Below, one piece after another: positions 1-8,284 of a DNA stretch of 33,283 nucleotides. Source of the DNA: an uncultured Marvinbryantia sp. (GTDB lineage Bacteria > Bacillota > Clostridia > Lachnospirales > Lachnospiraceae); contig CAKRON010000017.1 of NCBI GenBank assembly GCA_934373455.1, positions 1 to 33,283 of the forward strand, in the 5' to 3' direction. Below the pieces are notes generated by a model. That model was not told the origin of the DNA. It made no database searches and saw only the letters and a list, made by a program, of their open reading frames with translations. The position numbers were made by a program, and so were the translations under genes. Each line of letters opens with the position of its first letter. Positions within the stretch are counted from its first letter, which is position 1.

Positions 1-56
1 CGAAAACGTTTGGCAATGTGCAAAATGAACAATTCCCGCAGAAGGTACTCGAACAT

Positions 57-102
57 GGCCGGTACTTAGCGACCGTCCTCTGGTCGCTTACGTACCGCTG
101 CC
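57..102. repeat. Imperfect hairpin element, possible dispersed REP-like sequence
   Basis: The arms GGTACTTAGCGACC and GGTCGCTTACGTACC pair around a 7-base loop, and an outer GGC/GCC pair extends the stem. The motif GCAATGTG or CCAATGTG flanks it on both sides (about 12-20 and 101-108). No U-run follows on either strand, so it is not an ordinary terminator. On the minus strand a short reading frame opens at 56 (MFEYLLRELF...) and runs off the left edge, but it has no ribosome binding site. I have a vague impression of similar sequence recurring between genes in Lachnospiraceae, but I cannot confirm it. The rest of 1-180 shows no gene. Confidence 0.35.
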
Positions 103-183
103 AATGTGAGGTAGCGCAAGCGTGTCTTCGGTGAATACTTTTATCAGCACATACAATAAAAATATCTGTCTTGCAATTAACTA

Positions 184-453
184 TTAAAAAACTCTCGTCC
201 GTAAAAGGACGAGAGTTCGTTATACCACCTGTTACTTTTCTGGATACTTCGGTGTATTTACCTGTATATCCGCTCCCTGTAACGGGGGAATCCGTCAGAA
301 TCTACTCTGGATATTCCTGCTTCAATTCTGAAACTCTGAAGTGATCTTCCATCTGCTTTACTTGGTCCGGACTTGCACCCACTCCGGCTCGCTGCGCCTT
401 TCACTGCAAATGTACTGTCTTCGTCATTGTTGTTTCCATCATTTTCTTTCACG
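184..453 (-). promoter_or_regulatory. T-box riboswitch, isoleucine type (AUC specifier)
   Basis: Read on the minus strand, this is a complete T-box leader. At the base of stem I, GAAG pairs with CTTC and CATTTGC pairs with GCAGATG. They frame an internal loop whose 3' side holds GAAG-ATC-A, so the specifier is ATC (345-343), an isoleucine codon. The AGTAG segment, a CCGTTAC-containing stem and the T-box sequence GGTGGTATAACG (about 229-218) follow. UGGU fits a tRNA with an A discriminator, as tRNA-Ile has. The terminator is ACTCTCGTCC, a 6-base loop and its complement, then a U-run (216-184). Uncharged tRNA-Ile should favour read-through into a gene left of the window, perhaps ileS, a branched-chain amino acid gene or a transporter. 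No start codon with a good ribosome binding site lies within the 180 bases before the edge. Confidence 0.88.
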
Positions 454-459
454 GTACTT

Positions 460-488
460 ATAGTACCCCAGGAATCCTTTAAAGTCAA
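460..488 (-). promoter_or_regulatory. Sigma-A promoter of the isoleucine T-box transcript
   Basis: The -35 box TTGACT (488-483) and -10 box TACTAT (465-460) are separated by exactly 17 bases on the minus strand. Transcription would begin near 453, just before the first T-box stem. The promoter starts 36 bases past the stop codon of the upstream YoaK gene. Confidence 0.75.
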
Positions 489-523
489 GGGATTTTACGT
501 TTTTATCCTGCAAGAACGAATGC

Positions 524-1216
524 TTATATGTCTCTGTATTTTTCCAGAGACATCAGAAAATAGCTGAGCATTAACAGAATACAACATATCCAGATCACTG
601 ATATTCCATACGTTACCGACAAAACACCTCCGATGCCTGCCCCAAGTGCAAACATGAGAATGATTGCAAAATAATGACCGCATTTTCTTAACTGATCAGG
701 CTTTCGTTCCCGTATGTAAACGGACAATGCATCCACACCGCTTCGCAGGTTGCCGATACACATGGTACTTGCATAGGCATATCCGTCTACTTTTCGGAAT
801 CCCTGCACCTGCATGGCACAGGTAAAAGATACCAGTACGGTGGCCGCAATATTATACTCTTCCGGAATAAACCCGACTATAAAAAGGACCAGAACTTCGA
901 TTAACAAAATTGTCTGTCTCCAGTGTATTCGTTTTGCATATTTATAACGGTACTGTATCTGCTCCGTAACCAGCACCCCCAGAGCAAATGCTATAACAGG
1001 TATCAGATAGTGCAGCATGGTCATCCACTCTCCTGACATAAGAGACTGGCTCATCAATACCACATTTCCTGTCTGCGCATTTGAGAAAACTCCTTCTCTG
1101 GTATTATAGGTATATGCATCCTGAAGGCCACCGGATAATGCCAGAATAGCATTGTTCGTAAATGCCTCCGACATCTGATTTTGAGGAAGGCGGAGCCTGT
1201 GCCTCGTTTCTTCCAT
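524..1216 (-). CDS. YoaK-family (DUF1275) membrane protein
   Basis: A 230-residue integral membrane protein with about six hydrophobic segments. The N-terminal block GGLQDAYTYNT...FSNAQTGNVV is the family hallmark of YoaK/DUF1275 proteins, as is the later MQVQGFRKVDGYAYASTMCIGNLRSG segment. Family function is not established; a transporter role is often assumed. The start at 1216 lies 23 bases after the fumarase beta stop, with a weak GAGG upstream, so it is probably the last gene of the riboswitch-controlled operon. A perfect hairpin (ATGTCTCTG/CAGAGACAT, 528-553) spans its stop codon but lacks a following U-run, so termination here is uncertain. It may export or import a dicarboxylate or other product of the pathway, but that rests on position only. 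Confidence 0.85.
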   Translation of the reverse strand: MEETRHRLRLPQNQMSEAFTNNAILALSGGLQDAYTYNTREGVFSNAQTGNVVLMSQSLMSGEWMTMLHYLIPVIAFALGVLVTEQIQYRYKYAKRIHWRQTILLIEVLVLFIVGFIPEEYNIAATVLVSFTCAMQVQGFRKVDGYAYASTMCIGNLRSGVDALSVYIRERKPDQLRKCGHYFAIILMFALGAGIGGVLSVTYGISVIWICCILLMLSYFLMSLEKYRDI

Positions 1217-1239
1217 AAAATCCTGTACCTCATTTCTAC

Positions 1240-1803
1240 TTATTTCGCATGCTGTCTGAGATATTCTGCCCGTCCGCTTTCATAAAGATTGTTTCCTTCG
1301 CTGTCGATAATGACTACCAACGGCATGTCTTCCACATATAATTTTCTGAGTGCCTCCGCTCCCAGATCCTCATATGCAATCAATTCTGCTTTTTTGATAC
1401 ATTTTGCAAGAAGTGCGCCTGCTCCTCCGATTGCTCCAAAGTATACGCCATCGTATTCCTTCATTGCTTCTACTACTTCCGGAAGGCGTGCTCCTTTTCC
1501 GATCATTCCCCGCGCGCCCACAGACATCATAGTCGGGGCATAGGCATCCATACGTCCACTGGTAGTCGGACCTGCAGAACCGATCACAGTTCCTGGTTTT
1601 GCCGGTGTCGGACCTACATAGTAAATCGTTGCATCCGTAGGGTCAAATGGCAGTTTCTCGCCTTTTGCCAGAGCTTCACACATTCTTTTATGTCCGGCAT
1701 CACGGGATGTATAAATCGTTCCGGTTACCAATACCTGATCTCCTGCGTGAAGTGTCTTTGCCAGTTCTCTTGTCAGAGGAAGTGTAATTTTTCTTTTTTC
1801 CAT
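1240..1803 (-). CDS. Fumarate hydratase, class I, beta subunit
   Basis: At 187 residues this is the usual size of the beta (C-terminal) subunit of two-subunit class I fumarases and tartrate dehydratases. Recognisable blocks are LHAGDQVLVTGTIYTSRDAGHKR, the glycine-rich YYVGPTPAKPG...GSAGPTTSGRMD, and YFGAIGGAGALLAKCIKKAE. It pairs with the alpha subunit encoded 2 bases upstream to form the [4Fe-4S] enzyme interconverting malate and fumarate. Fumarase and L-tartrate dehydratase cannot be separated on sequence alone. The malate dehydrogenase and fumarate-reductase-like genes in the same operon favour fumarase. Confidence 0.9.
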   Translation of the reverse strand: MEKRKITLPLTRELAKTLHAGDQVLVTGTIYTSRDAGHKRMCEALAKGEKLPFDPTDATIYYVGPTPAKPGTVIGSAGPTTSGRMDAYAPTMMSVGARGMIGKGARLPEVVEAMKEYDGVYFGAIGGAGALLAKCIKKAELIAYEDLGAEALRKLYVEDMPLVVIIDSEGNNLYESGRAEYLRQHAK

Positions 1804-1805
1804 CG

Positions 1806-2648
1806 TTAGATCACCTCCGATTTATGACGGGTTACATGACAGTTGATATTTACCGCACATGGCATACCTGCAATATGAGTTGGCATTGTCTCAATATTCA
1901 GTCCGATTGCTGTGGTCTTTCCGCCAAATCCCTGCGGTCCAATGCCAAGTTCATTTACTTTTTCCAGCATTTCTTTTTCCAGATCTGCATAGAACGGATC
2001 CGGATTGGAAGAATCCACAGATCTCATCAATGCTTTCTTTGCCAACAATGCTGCCTTATCAAAAGTTCCGCCGATTCCCACACCAACTACCATAGGTGGA
2101 CATGGATTCGGTCCTGCAGTTTCTACTACTTCCAAGATAAAATCTTTGATTCCCTGCAATCCTGCGGAAGGCTTGAACATGCGGATCTGACTCATATTTT
2201 CACTTCCGAACCCTTTTGGTCCGACTGTGATTTTGATCTGTTCTCCCGGAACGATTTCTGTATAAATCATTGCCGGTGTATTATCTCCTGTATTTCCACG
2301 ACGTACCGGATCTTTTACGACGGATTTTCTCAAATATCCTTTGTCGTATCCACGGCGGACACCTTCATTGACTGCATCTGTCAGATTGCCTCCTGTCAGA
2401 TGTACATCCTGTCCGATTTCCAGAAATACACATGCCATTCCTGTATCCTGACAGATTGGAACACATTCGTTATCTGCAATTTCAAAGTTCTCGATAATGT
2501 TATCCAGAACTCCTTTTGCAATTTCTCCATCTTCGCATGCACGGCAATTTCTGATCGCACATTTTACATCTTCCGGAAGATGCTCATTTGCTTCGATACA
2601 GAGCCGTTCTACTACATCTGTGATCTGGCTGACTTCGATTTCACGCAT
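1806..2648 (-). CDS. Fumarate hydratase, class I, alpha subunit
   Basis: The alpha subunit (280 residues) carries the [4Fe-4S] dehydratase cluster. Three candidate cluster cysteines are visible in conserved contexts: PICQDTGM (about residue 67), [11 protein letters not shown] (about 187), and NINCHVTRH near the C terminus. The [11 protein letters not shown] segment is also typical. The start codon follows a GGAGGAATTTCC-type ribosome binding site. It is translated between the flavoprotein gene (18-base gap) and the beta subunit (2-base gap), consistent with equimolar assembly. Expected role here is dehydration of malate to fumarate, feeding the reductase encoded just upstream. Clusters of this class are oxygen sensitive, which suits an obligate anaerobe. 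Confidence 0.92.
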   Translation of the reverse strand: MREIEVSQITDVVERLCIEANEHLPEDVKCAIRNCRACEDGEIAKGVLDNIIENFEIADNECVPICQDTGMACVFLEIGQDVHLTGGNLTDAVNEGVRRGYDKGYLRKSVVKDPVRRGNTGDNTPAMIYTEIVPGEQIKITVGPKGFGSENMSQIRMFKPSAGLQGIKDFILEVVETAGPNPCPPMVVGVGIGGTFDKAALLAKKALMRSVDSSNPDPFYADLEKEMLEKVNELGIGPQGFGGKTTAIGLNIETMPTHIAGMPCAVNINCHVTRHKSEVI

Positions 2649-2666
2649 TGGAAATTCCTCCTTTAT

Positions 2667-4277
2667 TTATCTTTCATGTCTTGCATAATGAGGAAGCAGA
2701 AGCGGTGAAACTTCTCCAGTCTCTACGCCTGCTTTCTTTAATTCTTCATCGTATGCATAAATATGATTCAGATTCGGTTCTCCCAAGTTTACCTCTTTAC
2801 ATTTTACAGCTGCTTTCTTTCCTGCATTTCTTCCGAAAACGATTACATCCAGAAGGGAGTTACCCATCAGACGGTTTCTTCCGTGAATTCCGCCTGCTGC
2901 TTCTCCTGCAACTAACAGATTCGGGATCTCTTTTGTAAATCCGTCTCCGTCGATCTCCAGTCCTCCATTCTGATAATGAAGTGTCGGATAAATCAGAATC
3001 GGAACCTTTCTCATATCAATACCATAATTCATATACATACGGAACATTGCAGGGATTCTCTTTTCAATAGTGCCTTCTCCGCCAAGCATTTCAATCATAG
3101 GCGTATCCAGCCATACTCCGTGCTGTCCGCCAGGTACTTCGACTCCGCGGCCTTCTTCGCATTCACGAATGACGCCGGAAGCATTCACATCACGGGTTTC
3201 CAGTGGATGAATATAAGCTTCTCCTTCTGCATTTACCAGCTGTGCTCCAACAGAACGAACCTTTTCTGTTACCAGTGCACCAAGAATCTGTGCCGGGTAA
3301 ATTGCACCGGTAGGATGATACTGAATGGAATCCTGATACAGAAGTGATGCTCCTGCACGGTATCCCAGAACAAGTCCATCTGCTGTTGCGCCGTAATGAT
3401 TGGATGTCGGGAATCCCTGATAATGCATTCTTCCTGCACCACCAGTTGCAATTACAACTGTTTTTGCTCTCGCAACGGAATAATCACCGGTTTCCATATT
3501 CAAAAGAACTGCTCCTGATACTTGTCCCTTCTCATCTTTCAGAAGTTCTACCGCTGATGTAAATTCGACTACAGGAATACCCAGGTTTATCACTTCGTCT
3601 CTTATAGTACGCATAATCTCTGCGCCGGAATAATCCTTGGCAGCATGCATTCTTTTTCTTGAAGTACCACCTCCATGAGTGGTAATCATTCTTCCGTCTT
3701 CTTCTTTATCAAACTCAACGCCCAGTTCATTGAGCCATTTGATTGCATCCGGAGCTTCCATAACCAATCTCTTTACAAGTTCTGGTTTTGCAGCAAAGTG
3801 ACCGCCTCCGAAGCAGTCAAGATAATGCTGTACCGGAGAGTCATTTTCTTTATCTGCTGCCTGGATTCCGCCTTCTGCCATCATGGTATTGGCATCACCG
3901 ATACGAAGCTTTGTCACAATCATAACGTCCGCACCTGCATTGTGCGCTTCGATGGCACAGGAAGAACCTGCACCACCACCGCCAATGATCAGCACATCTA
4001 CATCATAATCAACTTTTGTAAGGTCTACGTTTTCTGTCATCAGGCGGCTTGTAGAATGAAGCATATCTGCCAGCTCCAATGGAGCCTTCTGACCTTTATT
4101 CGGTCCCACTTTAATCTCTGCAAATGCCTCTGGATTATAATCCGGATGGAACTCTTTCAGAAGCGCATCTTTTTCCTGGGCAGACAGACGACGTGGTTCT
4201 GTTCCCATCCGTTTCTCTCTGGTTGCTTCTACCTTTTTGACCGATTCCATCATATTTTCTGGATATGGTGCATACAT
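2667..4277 (-). CDS. Fumarate reductase-like flavoprotein (FrdA/SdhA/TfrA family)
   Basis: A 536-residue FAD enzyme. The dinucleotide fold begins at VDVLIIGGGGAGSS (93-106). The segment that holds the covalent FAD histidine in SdhA/FrdA here reads DANTMMAEGG (about 128-137) with no histidine, so FAD is probably non-covalent. Catalytic positions of the family are present: QYHPTG (His321), EKVRSVG (Arg341), PTLHYQNGG (His434) and HGRNRLMGNSL (Arg467/469). About 90 residues precede the FAD fold, longer than in SdhA. No signal peptide or Tat motif is seen, so it should act in the cytoplasm. The partner iron-sulfur protein is 14 bases upstream and fumarase is downstream, so fumarate to succinate is the likely reaction. 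It resembles thiol:fumarate reductase subunit TfrA in lacking a membrane anchor partner. L-aspartate oxidase or another relative is less likely given the neighbours. Confidence 0.85.
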   Translation of the reverse strand: MYAPYPENMMESVKKVEATREKRMGTEPRRLSAQEKDALLKEFHPDYNPEAFAEIKVGPNKGQKAPLELADMLHSTSRLMTENVDLTKVDYDVDVLIIGGGGAGSSCAIEAHNAGADVMIVTKLRIGDANTMMAEGGIQAADKENDSPVQHYLDCFGGGHFAAKPELVKRLVMEAPDAIKWLNELGVEFDKEEDGRMITTHGGGTSRKRMHAAKDYSGAEIMRTIRDEVINLGIPVVEFTSAVELLKDEKGQVSGAVLLNMETGDYSVARAKTVVIATGGAGRMHYQGFPTSNHYGATADGLVLGYRAGASLLYQDSIQYHPTGAIYPAQILGALVTEKVRSVGAQLVNAEGEAYIHPLETRDVNASGVIRECEEGRGVEVPGGQHGVWLDTPMIEMLGGEGTIEKRIPAMFRMYMNYGIDMRKVPILIYPTLHYQNGGLEIDGDGFTKEIPNLLVAGEAAGGIHGRNRLMGNSLLDVIVFGRNAGKKAAVKCKEVNLGEPNLNHIYAYDEELKKAGVETGEVSPLLLPHYARHER

Positions 4278-4291
4278 CTTTCATGCCCTCC

Positions 4292-4966
4292 CTATTTCTC
4301 AATATCTCTGTTATTATAAAGTTCCTGCATTTCCGTAAGAGGCTTCTGCATGATCTGTTCGATCAGTTCATCATACTTACCTTCGTTGATCTCTTCTACC
4401 CTCTTTGTAAGATGCTTTGCCTCAGGAGCAATATATTTTCCGGTAAGACGTCTTGCCAGAAGTCCTACCATTGGATGAGAAATACCTGCAGGACATCTTA
4501 CACTGCAGCATCCACAGCCTACACAGTCAAAAGATTCTTCTGCACATTTTTCAAATTCGCCTCTCTGAGCATATGCAATATACTGCATAACATTCAGATT
4601 CTGAGTACATGCTTTTGTACAGGCATTACATCCGATACAGCTGTATATTTCCGGATACAATTCCATCATAATCTGCTGTTTTGCCTGGATTTCATTCATG
4701 TCATATGTTCTTTTATCTGTTGGAAAGAATGGGATACTTGCCACATACATTCCTTCCTGAACCTGTGTCTGACAGGCCAGACAGGTTTTCAGCTCATTCT
4801 GTCCCTTAATTCTGTAAATGGTTGCACAGGCACCACAAAATCCGTGACGGCAGCCACATCCTCTTTTCAGAGTATATCCGGCATATTCCATGGCCGTCAT
4901 GATTGTCAGTTCTGAAGGTACACTGTATTTTTTACCGAAAAAATATACATTCACCATGTTTTCCAT
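4292..4966 (-). CDS. Fumarate reductase-like iron-sulfur subunit (SdhB/FrdB/TfrB N-terminal type)
   Basis: A 224-residue protein with an N-terminal [2Fe-2S] ferredoxin-like domain (RGCGCRHGFCGAC at 35-47 and TCLAC at 61-65). Two clusters of the 4Fe-4S type follow: CIGCNACTKAC and CVGCGCCSVRCPAG. The last has an extra adjacent cysteine. It should carry electrons to the flavoprotein encoded next. No membrane anchor subunit (SdhC/FrdC) lies nearby. In archaeal thiol:fumarate reductase the TfrB subunit is this module fused to an HdrB-like CCG module; here an HdrB of 269 residues is encoded separately in the same operon, so the two together equal a TfrB. Confidence 0.85.
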   Translation of the reverse strand: MENMVNVYFFGKKYSVPSELTIMTAMEYAGYTLKRGCGCRHGFCGACATIYRIKGQNELKTCLACQTQVQEGMYVASIPFFPTDKRTYDMNEIQAKQQIMMELYPEIYSCIGCNACTKACTQNLNVMQYIAYAQRGEFEKCAEESFDCVGCGCCSVRCPAGISHPMVGLLARRLTGKYIAPEAKHLTKRVEEINEGKYDELIEQIMQKPLTEMQELYNNRDIEK

Positions 4967-4983
4967 ATTGGTATCTTCCTTTC

Positions 4984-5838
4984 CTAGTACTCATTAGGTA
5001 ATTCTTCAATTTCATCATAACGGAACACCGGACCGTCTTTGCAGACATATTTGGAACCGATATTGCATCGTCCACATTTTCCAACTCCGCACTTCATACG
5101 CAGCTCAAGAGTAGTATATACCTGTTCATGGGTAAATCCAAGCTCCTGAAGTCCTGCCAGAACAAATTTAATCATAATAGGCGGTCCACAGAGAAGCGCT
5201 GTCTTGTCTGTGTCAAATCCCAGTTCTTTTACATAGTTTGGCACAAATCCTACATGGCCGTCCCAGCCTTCCTGTTCGCGGTCTATCGTCAGATATACAT
5301 TCACATCTTTTGCGTTCATCCAGACCTGCTGAATTTCTTTTAACTGTACCAGATCGTCTGCGGATCTGGAACCGTACACGATATCTACCGTACCATAATC
5401 ATCACGGTTATCCAGAACGTAATTGATCACGGAACGCAGCGGTGCAAGACCGATACCACCGGCAATAAACAGAAGATTTTTTCCTTTCAGCTCTGTTTCC
5501 ACCGGAAAATGATTGCCGTAAGGTCCTCTTACTGTAATCTCGTCACCCACTTCCAGGCTGTGAAGGTATTCCGTAAGCATACCACATTTTTTGATACTGA
5601 ATTCCTGATATTCTTTATTCGTTGGGGAAGAAGTAATAGAGAACATTCCCTCACTGATTCCCGGTGCACAAAGCATGGCACACTGACCAGGCATATGATC
5701 GAACAGTTTTCCTCCTTCCGGTGCATTTACACGAAATGTCTTTACATCCGGAGTCTCTTCGCGGATATCTGTAATAACCCCAACCTTAGGGATCAGCGTA
5801 TCCAGTGTATAATTTTTATGACAGGTACATTCGCTCAT
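4984..5838 (-). CDS. flxA: FlxA-like NAD(P)H-binding flavin oxidoreductase subunit
   Basis: A 284-residue protein of the ferredoxin-NADP reductase fold, related to AsrB, the PyrK-type electron transfer subunit and hydrogenase gamma subunits. It has an FAD domain (PGQCAMLCAPG, MFSITSSP), an NAD(P) domain (FIAGGIGLAPLRS, LLCGPPIMIKF) and a C-terminal [2Fe-2S] cysteine set (MKCGVGKCGRC...YVCKDGPVF). It is the expected NADH entry point of the Flx-Hdr complex. Its start overlaps the flxB stop by four bases (ATGA), a sign of coupling. Family assignment is strong. The flx name rests on the gene order flxD-C-B-A next to hdrABC, as in FlxABCD-HdrABC of Desulfovibrio and other anaerobes. Confidence 0.85.
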   Translation of the reverse strand: MSECTCHKNYTLDTLIPKVGVITDIREETPDVKTFRVNAPEGGKLFDHMPGQCAMLCAPGISEGMFSITSSPTNKEYQEFSIKKCGMLTEYLHSLEVGDEITVRGPYGNHFPVETELKGKNLLFIAGGIGLAPLRSVINYVLDNRDDYGTVDIVYGSRSADDLVQLKEIQQVWMNAKDVNVYLTIDREQEGWDGHVGFVPNYVKELGFDTDKTALLCGPPIMIKFVLAGLQELGFTHEQVYTTLELRMKCGVGKCGRCNIGSKYVCKDGPVFRYDEIEELPNEY

Positions 5839-6878
5839 GATTCTTCACCTCCCGCCTTCTGAAATGCTTTTACTACTTTTACAATATTTAAAGATGCCGG
5901 GCATTTTTCCACACAACGTCCGCATCCCACACAGGAATACATGCCGTCATTGTTTGCCGGAAAATATACCAGTTTATGCATAAATCTCTGACGGAATCTC
6001 TGCATCTGGCTGGTACGGTTATTTCCGTGAGCCATCATGGTAAAGTCAGAATACATGCAGGAATCCCAGCAGCGGTAACGTAATACGCCATGACCGGTAT
6101 CATAATCTTTGATGTCATAACACTGGCAGGTCGGACATACAAATGTACAGGTTCCGCATGCCAGACATGGCTTATACAGTTCTTCCCATACAGTAGAATT
6201 AAATTTCTCTGTCAGTGCATCTCCATTCCATCCTTCCAGGGAAAGTCCGGAATATGGAAGCTTTTCTACAATACTGCGGATTTTTGCTTTTTCTTCTTCT
6301 ATGATTTCTTCGTCTTTCTGATCAGCGCTCTCCAGAAGTTCTTTTACACTTTCTGTCAGTGTCTGTCCTTTTTCTGTCAGTGGTTTCCAGTACAGTTCTT
6401 TTTCTGCCATCCATACAGCGACATCTGCTGACGGATCTGCACAGTCGATGCCAAATACTTTACAAAAACAGGATTCTTCCGGTTCATGACATGCCATGGC
6501 AACAATCGTTCCATGTTCTCTTCTGGCTGCATAATAGGTATCTACCGGATCTGCCAGAAATACTTTATCCAGCACTTTTACACCCTGTACGTCACAGGCT
6601 TTCATACCAAATACGACGAAATCTGCTTCTTTCAAAGTTCCCGGTTCCACAGATAATTTTCTGCCTTCTTTTTTTACGCTGTAAAGATTCTCACACTGCG
6701 GAAAAAAAGCATCTTTTGGTGATTTTACTGTTTTCAGAGTGTCCAGATCCACCTGTGCATCTTCGCTCCACACTCTGAAATTTACCTGATCACTTACCTT
6801 TACCGGCAGGTACAGTTCCTGGCTGGCCGCAATCTTACGGAATAATGCGGACAGATTTTCTTTTGCGATCTTATACAT
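5835..6878 (-). CDS. flxB: FlxB-like 4Fe-4S electron transfer subunit (AsrA family)
   Basis: A 347-residue protein of the anaerobic sulfite reductase A/hydrogenase beta family. The N-terminal region includes the FGMKACDVQGVKVLDKVF and HEPEESCFCKVFG blocks of that family. Two C-terminal 4Fe-4S motifs follow: CLACGTCTFVCPTCQC, and CVGCGRCVEKCPASLN preceded by the conserved RYRCWDSCMYSDFTMMAHG. It should wire the FlxA flavin to the other Flx/Hdr clusters. AsrA itself is unlikely because no asrC siroheme reductase is present and hdr genes flank it. Confidence 0.85.
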   Translation of the reverse strand: MYKIAKENLSALFRKIAASQELYLPVKVSDQVNFRVWSEDAQVDLDTLKTVKSPKDAFFPQCENLYSVKKEGRKLSVEPGTLKEADFVVFGMKACDVQGVKVLDKVFLADPVDTYYAARREHGTIVAMACHEPEESCFCKVFGIDCADPSADVAVWMAEKELYWKPLTEKGQTLTESVKELLESADQKDEEIIEEEKAKIRSIVEKLPYSGLSLEGWNGDALTEKFNSTVWEELYKPCLACGTCTFVCPTCQCYDIKDYDTGHGVLRYRCWDSCMYSDFTMMAHGNNRTSQMQRFRQRFMHKLVYFPANNDGMYSCVGCGRCVEKCPASLNIVKVVKAFQKAGGEES

Positions 6879-6881
6879 ACA

Positions 6882-7856
6882 TTATCCCCTCTTTCCTACA
6901 ATACTTGGCTCTGCATCATCAAATGTATAATTTGTCAGTGGTGCTTTGGCTTCTGCATCTTCTCCTGCCTGATATTCTCCGTACAGTTCATCGATGTCTT
7001 TGATAAACTTTCGGTTAAACAGATGCAGTGGAATTCCCTGCGGGCAGACTCTGCTGCATTCTCCACAGTCTGTGCATCTTCCTGCGACGTGGAACGCACG
7101 GATAATGTGGAACATCTTTTCTTCAAAAGAATCTGCATTTGCTTTCTGGGAACTGTCGAATTTGTTGCTGTCAAATACGCATTTGCGGCAGCTGCATGCC
7201 GGACAGACATTTCTGCAGGCATTACAGCGGATACATTTGCTCAGCTCACTTTGGAAAAATGCAAATTTTTCTTCCGGACTCATTGCCTCAATACGCTTTA
7301 CTTCCTCAAAACGGTCTGCGTCTTTGGTATCCTTTGATTCGCCGATCAGTTCATCATAGATCTTGTGTTCTTTTCCTTTACAGACATGACAGCGTTCCAG
7401 CATTGCGTCTGCATAGGCACATGTTTTTTCACCATAAAGGGTCTGAATGGTCAATGTATCTGCGTCTTCTGTAAGTTCGGCACCGGAAATGCTTTCGATT
7501 CCCTTGATACCCATTTTTCTGATTTTTTCAATATCCAGCTTTCCTTTACATCCAACACCGATAATATAGGCTTTTTCTCTGTCTACACGATGTTCTTTCA
7601 GCAGCTGGTTAAAACTGTATGTATCACATGGTTTCAGACAGACCAGCGTCTTTCCTTCCAGTTTGGACGCCTCTATCATATATTTGCTTAAATTTGCGCC
7701 ACAAAATCCATTGTATACAAAATCCTTCAGGGATTCTTCTGTCTCAAAATAAGCCGGTTCCGGATTATAAGACAGGTCTCCGGCTTTCCATCCAAGAACA
7801 CGGGCAACAGTTCCGTCAGCCAGTAATTCTTTTGCACGATTTATGATTTCCTGCAT
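6882..7856 (-). CDS. flxC: FlxC-like 4Fe-4S subunit with FrhB-type N-terminal region
   Basis: A 324-residue iron-sulfur protein. The N-terminal half looks like a coenzyme F420 hydrogenase beta-related domain (VCLKPCDTYSFNQLLKEHR, IIGVGCKGKLD). The C-terminal half has CIRCNACRNVCPACSCRKC and CTDCGECSRVCPQGIP. The start has a clear GGAGG seven bases upstream, and that sequence lies inside the 3' end of flxD, which overlaps it by 16 bases. The gene stop is three bases from the flxB start. Role inferred: internal electron carrier in the Flx module. Confidence 0.8.
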   Translation of the reverse strand: MQEIINRAKELLADGTVARVLGWKAGDLSYNPEPAYFETEESLKDFVYNGFCGANLSKYMIEASKLEGKTLVCLKPCDTYSFNQLLKEHRVDREKAYIIGVGCKGKLDIEKIRKMGIKGIESISGAELTEDADTLTIQTLYGEKTCAYADAMLERCHVCKGKEHKIYDELIGESKDTKDADRFEEVKRIEAMSPEEKFAFFQSELSKCIRCNACRNVCPACSCRKCVFDSNKFDSSQKANADSFEEKMFHIIRAFHVAGRCTDCGECSRVCPQGIPLHLFNRKFIKDIDELYGEYQAGEDAEAKAPLTNYTFDDAEPSIVGKRG

Positions 7857-8284
7857 CTTAAATCCTCCAATCTGACATTTTTTCCGAGGGAACGTACTTT
7901 TTCTACAAATTCATTCATTGTCTGGGAAAACTTCACACCCTCTGCTGCGGATACCCATTCTACACGGGTACGTCCGTTTTCCACACCGATGTAATCCAAC
8001 ATGGAGAAAAGCAGTGTCATACGTCTTCTCGCATAGAAATTACCGGTGCTGTAGTGGCAGTCTCCCGGATGGCATCCACACAGAATTACTCCGTCGGCGC
8101 CTTTTTCAAATGCTCTCAGAATAAACATTGGATTCACACGGCAGGAGCATGGCACGCGGATGATTTTTACATCTGCCGGATAAGAAAGGCGGCTGCTTCC
8201 GGCAAGATCGGCACCTGCATAACTACACCAGTTACAACAGAATGCTACAATTTTCGGTTTGAATTCTTCTTTTTCTATCGACAT
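7841..8284 (-). CDS. flxD: FlxD/MvhD-like iron-sulfur linker subunit
   Basis: A 147-residue protein of the hydrogenase delta (MvhD) family, which passes electrons from a donor module to HdrA. Family landmarks are FCCNWCSYAGADLAGSSR, IIRVPCSCRVNP, GADGVILCGCHPGDCHY and the conserved ARRR. The reading frame is open 33 codons further upstream, but the start at 8284 is preferred. It is preceded by GCGGAGGTAGATGC, begins MSIEKEEFKP, and overlaps hdrA by only 10 bases. The upstream extension would lie within hdrA and match nothing in the family. Confidence 0.88.
   Translation of the reverse strand: MSIEKEEFKPKIVAFCCNWCSYAGADLAGSSRLSYPADVKIIRVPCSCRVNPMFILRAFEKGADGVILCGCHPGDCHYSTGNFYARRRMTLLFSMLDYIGVENGRTRVEWVSAAEGVKFSQTMNEFVEKVRSLGKNVRLEDLRCRKS

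Noticed and set aside
258..488. 76-codon frame on the minus strand
   Set aside because: It lies wholly inside the isoleucine T-box leader and its promoter.
528..553. Intrinsic terminator at the end of the YoaK gene
   Set aside because: The 9-pair hairpin is perfect but no U-run follows on the minus strand, so I do not call it a terminator.
1824..2708. 294-codon open frame on the plus strand
   Set aside because: It is antisense to the fumarase alpha gene, lacks a ribosome binding site and has an implausible Cys/Phe/Ser-rich composition.
5835..6878. Anaerobic sulfite reductase asrAB for the FlxB/FlxA pair
   Set aside because: No asrC siroheme subunit is present, and the pair is embedded with flxC, flxD and hdrABC.
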